DNA of 7,362 nt. Source: Hydrogenophilales bacterium RIFOXYD1_FULL_62_11. GTDB lineage: Bacteria > Pseudomonadota > Gammaproteobacteria > Burkholderiales > Thiobacillaceae. The translations under genes were made by a program, and so were the position numbers. Position 1 is the stretch's first letter. Each line of letters begins with the position of its first letter. The notes beneath the pieces were generated by a model that saw only the letters and a list, made by a program, of their open reading frames with translations, did no database searches and was not told the DNA's origin. The stretch is taken from NCBI GenBank assembly GCA_001802655.1, contig MGZO01000026.1:48017-55378 (forward strand), given 5' to 3'. Below, piece by piece: positions 6,492 through 7,362 of the stretch.

Positions 6492-7362
6492 TGCGCTTTC
6501 TCCACGGCGAGCTTCGCCGCCTGGGTGAGACTTTCGGCCGCGAGGATCGCCAAGCCTGATTCAGCCAGCAGGGTGCGGCCCAGTTCGGCGTTGGTACCTT
6601 CCAGCCGCACGATCACTGGCACTTTCACCCCAACCTCTTTGACTGCCTGAATGATGCCTTCGGCGATGACATCACAGCGCACGATGCCGCCAAAAATATT
6701 GATGAGCACGGCGCGCACATTGGGGTCGAGCAGAATGATCTTGAAACCCTGCGCCACCGTCTCGGGCGTGGCGCCGCCGCCCACATCGAGAAAATTCGCA
6801 GGCGTGCCGCCTTCCAGCTGGATCAGATCCATCGTCGCCATCGCCAGACCGGCGCCGTTAACCATGCAACCGATATTTCCGGCAAGCGCAACGTAGTTCA
6901 CATTGGCGGCATTGGCGGCGGCTTCCTTGGCGTCAATCTGGCTGTCGTCGCGCAGCGCAGCCAATGCCTTGTGGCGGTACAAGGCATTGTCTTCGATGCT
7001 TATTTTGCAGTCGAGCGGCAGCACGCGATTGTCGCTGGTGACGATCAAGGGATTGATCTCAAGCAGACTCAAGTCGTTGGCCATGAAGACGCGATACAAG
7101 GCAGGCAACAGCCGGCAAAAATCCTTGTACGCCTCGCCCGTTAGTTCCAGCGCAAATGCCAGTGCGCGGCACTGGAAGTCCTGCACACCCAGCAACGGGT
7201 CGCAAATTTCGGTCAGGACTTTTTCCGGCGTGGCGTGGGCGACTTCCTCGATATCCATGCCGCCTGCAGCCGAGGCGACGATGGCCACCCGCTCGGTCTC
7301 GCGATCCACCAGCAGCGACAGATACAGCTCGCGCGCAATCGGCAGGGTTTCTTCGACCAGCA
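6488..7362 (-). CDS. sucC: Succinyl-CoA synthetase beta subunit, C-terminal three quarters (5' end outside window)
   Basis: The frame is open from the right edge to a TGA at 6490-6488 and gives 290 residues. By motif alignment with E. coli SucC as I recall it, the first visible residue (LVEETLPIARELYLSLLVDR) corresponds to about residue 97, so roughly 96 N-terminal residues, including the first part of the ATP-grasp fold, lie outside. An internal GTG at 7309 is not the start. Visible landmarks are SLLEINPLIV (metal-binding Glu and Asn, E. coli 197 and 199), LPLDCK (Asp, E. coli 213) and NYVALAGNIGCMVNGAG. GGTPANFLDVGGGA and NIFGGIVRCDVIAEGI, in the domain that contacts the alpha subunit and the phosphohistidine, complete the set. 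Together these identify SucC rather than another ATP-grasp acyl-CoA ligase. ATP versus GTP preference cannot be judged without the N-terminus. The stop overlaps the sucD start. Confidence 0.96.
   Translation of the reverse strand, partial: LVEETLPIARELYLSLLVDRETERVAIVASAAGGMDIEEVAHATPEKVLTEICDPLLGVQDFQCRALAFALELTGEAYKDFCRLLPALYRVFMANDLSLLEINPLIVTSDNRVLPLDCKISIEDNALYRHKALAALRDDSQIDAKEAAANAANVNYVALAGNIGCMVNGAGLAMATMDLIQLEGGTPANFLDVGGGATPETVAQGFKIILLDPNVRAVLINIFGGIVRCDVIAEGIIQAVKEVGVKVPVIVRLEGTNAELGRTLLAESGLAILAAESLTQAAKLAVEKAQ
6500..6504 (-). promoter_or_regulatory. Ribosome binding site of sucD inside the sucC 3' end
   Basis: On the minus strand this reads TGGAG, eight bases before the sucD ATG at 6491. 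It lies in the last codons of sucC and supports translational coupling through the ATGA overlap. Confidence 0.65.

Noticed and set aside
5550..6650. Plus-strand open frame (366 codons) opposite sucD
   Set aside because: Its composition (many Arg, Ala, Asp, His) is that of a reverse-strand shadow of sucD, with no ribosome site or family motif.

Overview
The window is a compact, GC-rich stretch of bacterial chromosome with nine protein-coding genes and almost no intergenic space. Every gene belongs to a recognisable proteobacterial family. The gene order bamD / rluD-pgeF (divergent), and glnB next to a glutamine-dependent nadE, point to a betaproteobacterium, perhaps an autotrophic or environmental lineage. 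That taxonomic call is inference from gene content only. I see no tRNA, rRNA, CRISPR array, insertion sequence or phage gene.

Layout. Positions 2-265 (+) hold the C-terminal part of a GNAT acetyltransferase. It overlaps by 13 bases a gene at 253-1098 (+) for a secreted, minimal ATP-dependent DNA ligase (LigE type). Converging on that are rluD (1832-2812, -) and pgeF (1103-1813, -), for a 23S rRNA pseudouridine synthase and a purine nucleoside/peptidoglycan-editing enzyme. Divergent from rluD is bamD (2811-3638, +), the lipoprotein of the outer-membrane beta-barrel assembly machine. The two likely ATG start codons share the same CATG. The right half is a tightly packed minus-strand cluster transcribed from right to left: sucC (partial, entering from the right edge), sucD, nadE and glnB. 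Its junctions are ATGA overlap, 10-base gap, GTGA overlap.

Functions. The right-hand cluster joins succinyl-CoA synthetase (TCA cycle, substrate-level ATP/GTP), glutamine-dependent NAD+ synthetase, and the PII protein, which senses 2-oxoglutarate and ATP/ADP. This is a plausible carbon/nitrogen/redox module, since PII has been reported to control NadE in other proteobacteria. The centre is a housekeeping block (ribosome modification, envelope assembly, cell-wall/nucleoside quality control) with an arrangement also known in gammaproteobacteria. The left end is more accessory: a periplasmic DNA ligase that could act on extracellular or incoming DNA.

I found no convincing undescribed system. 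The points most worth a second look are the sucCD-nadE-glnB linkage, the shared CATG start of bamD and rluD, and the exported ligase overlapping a GNAT gene.
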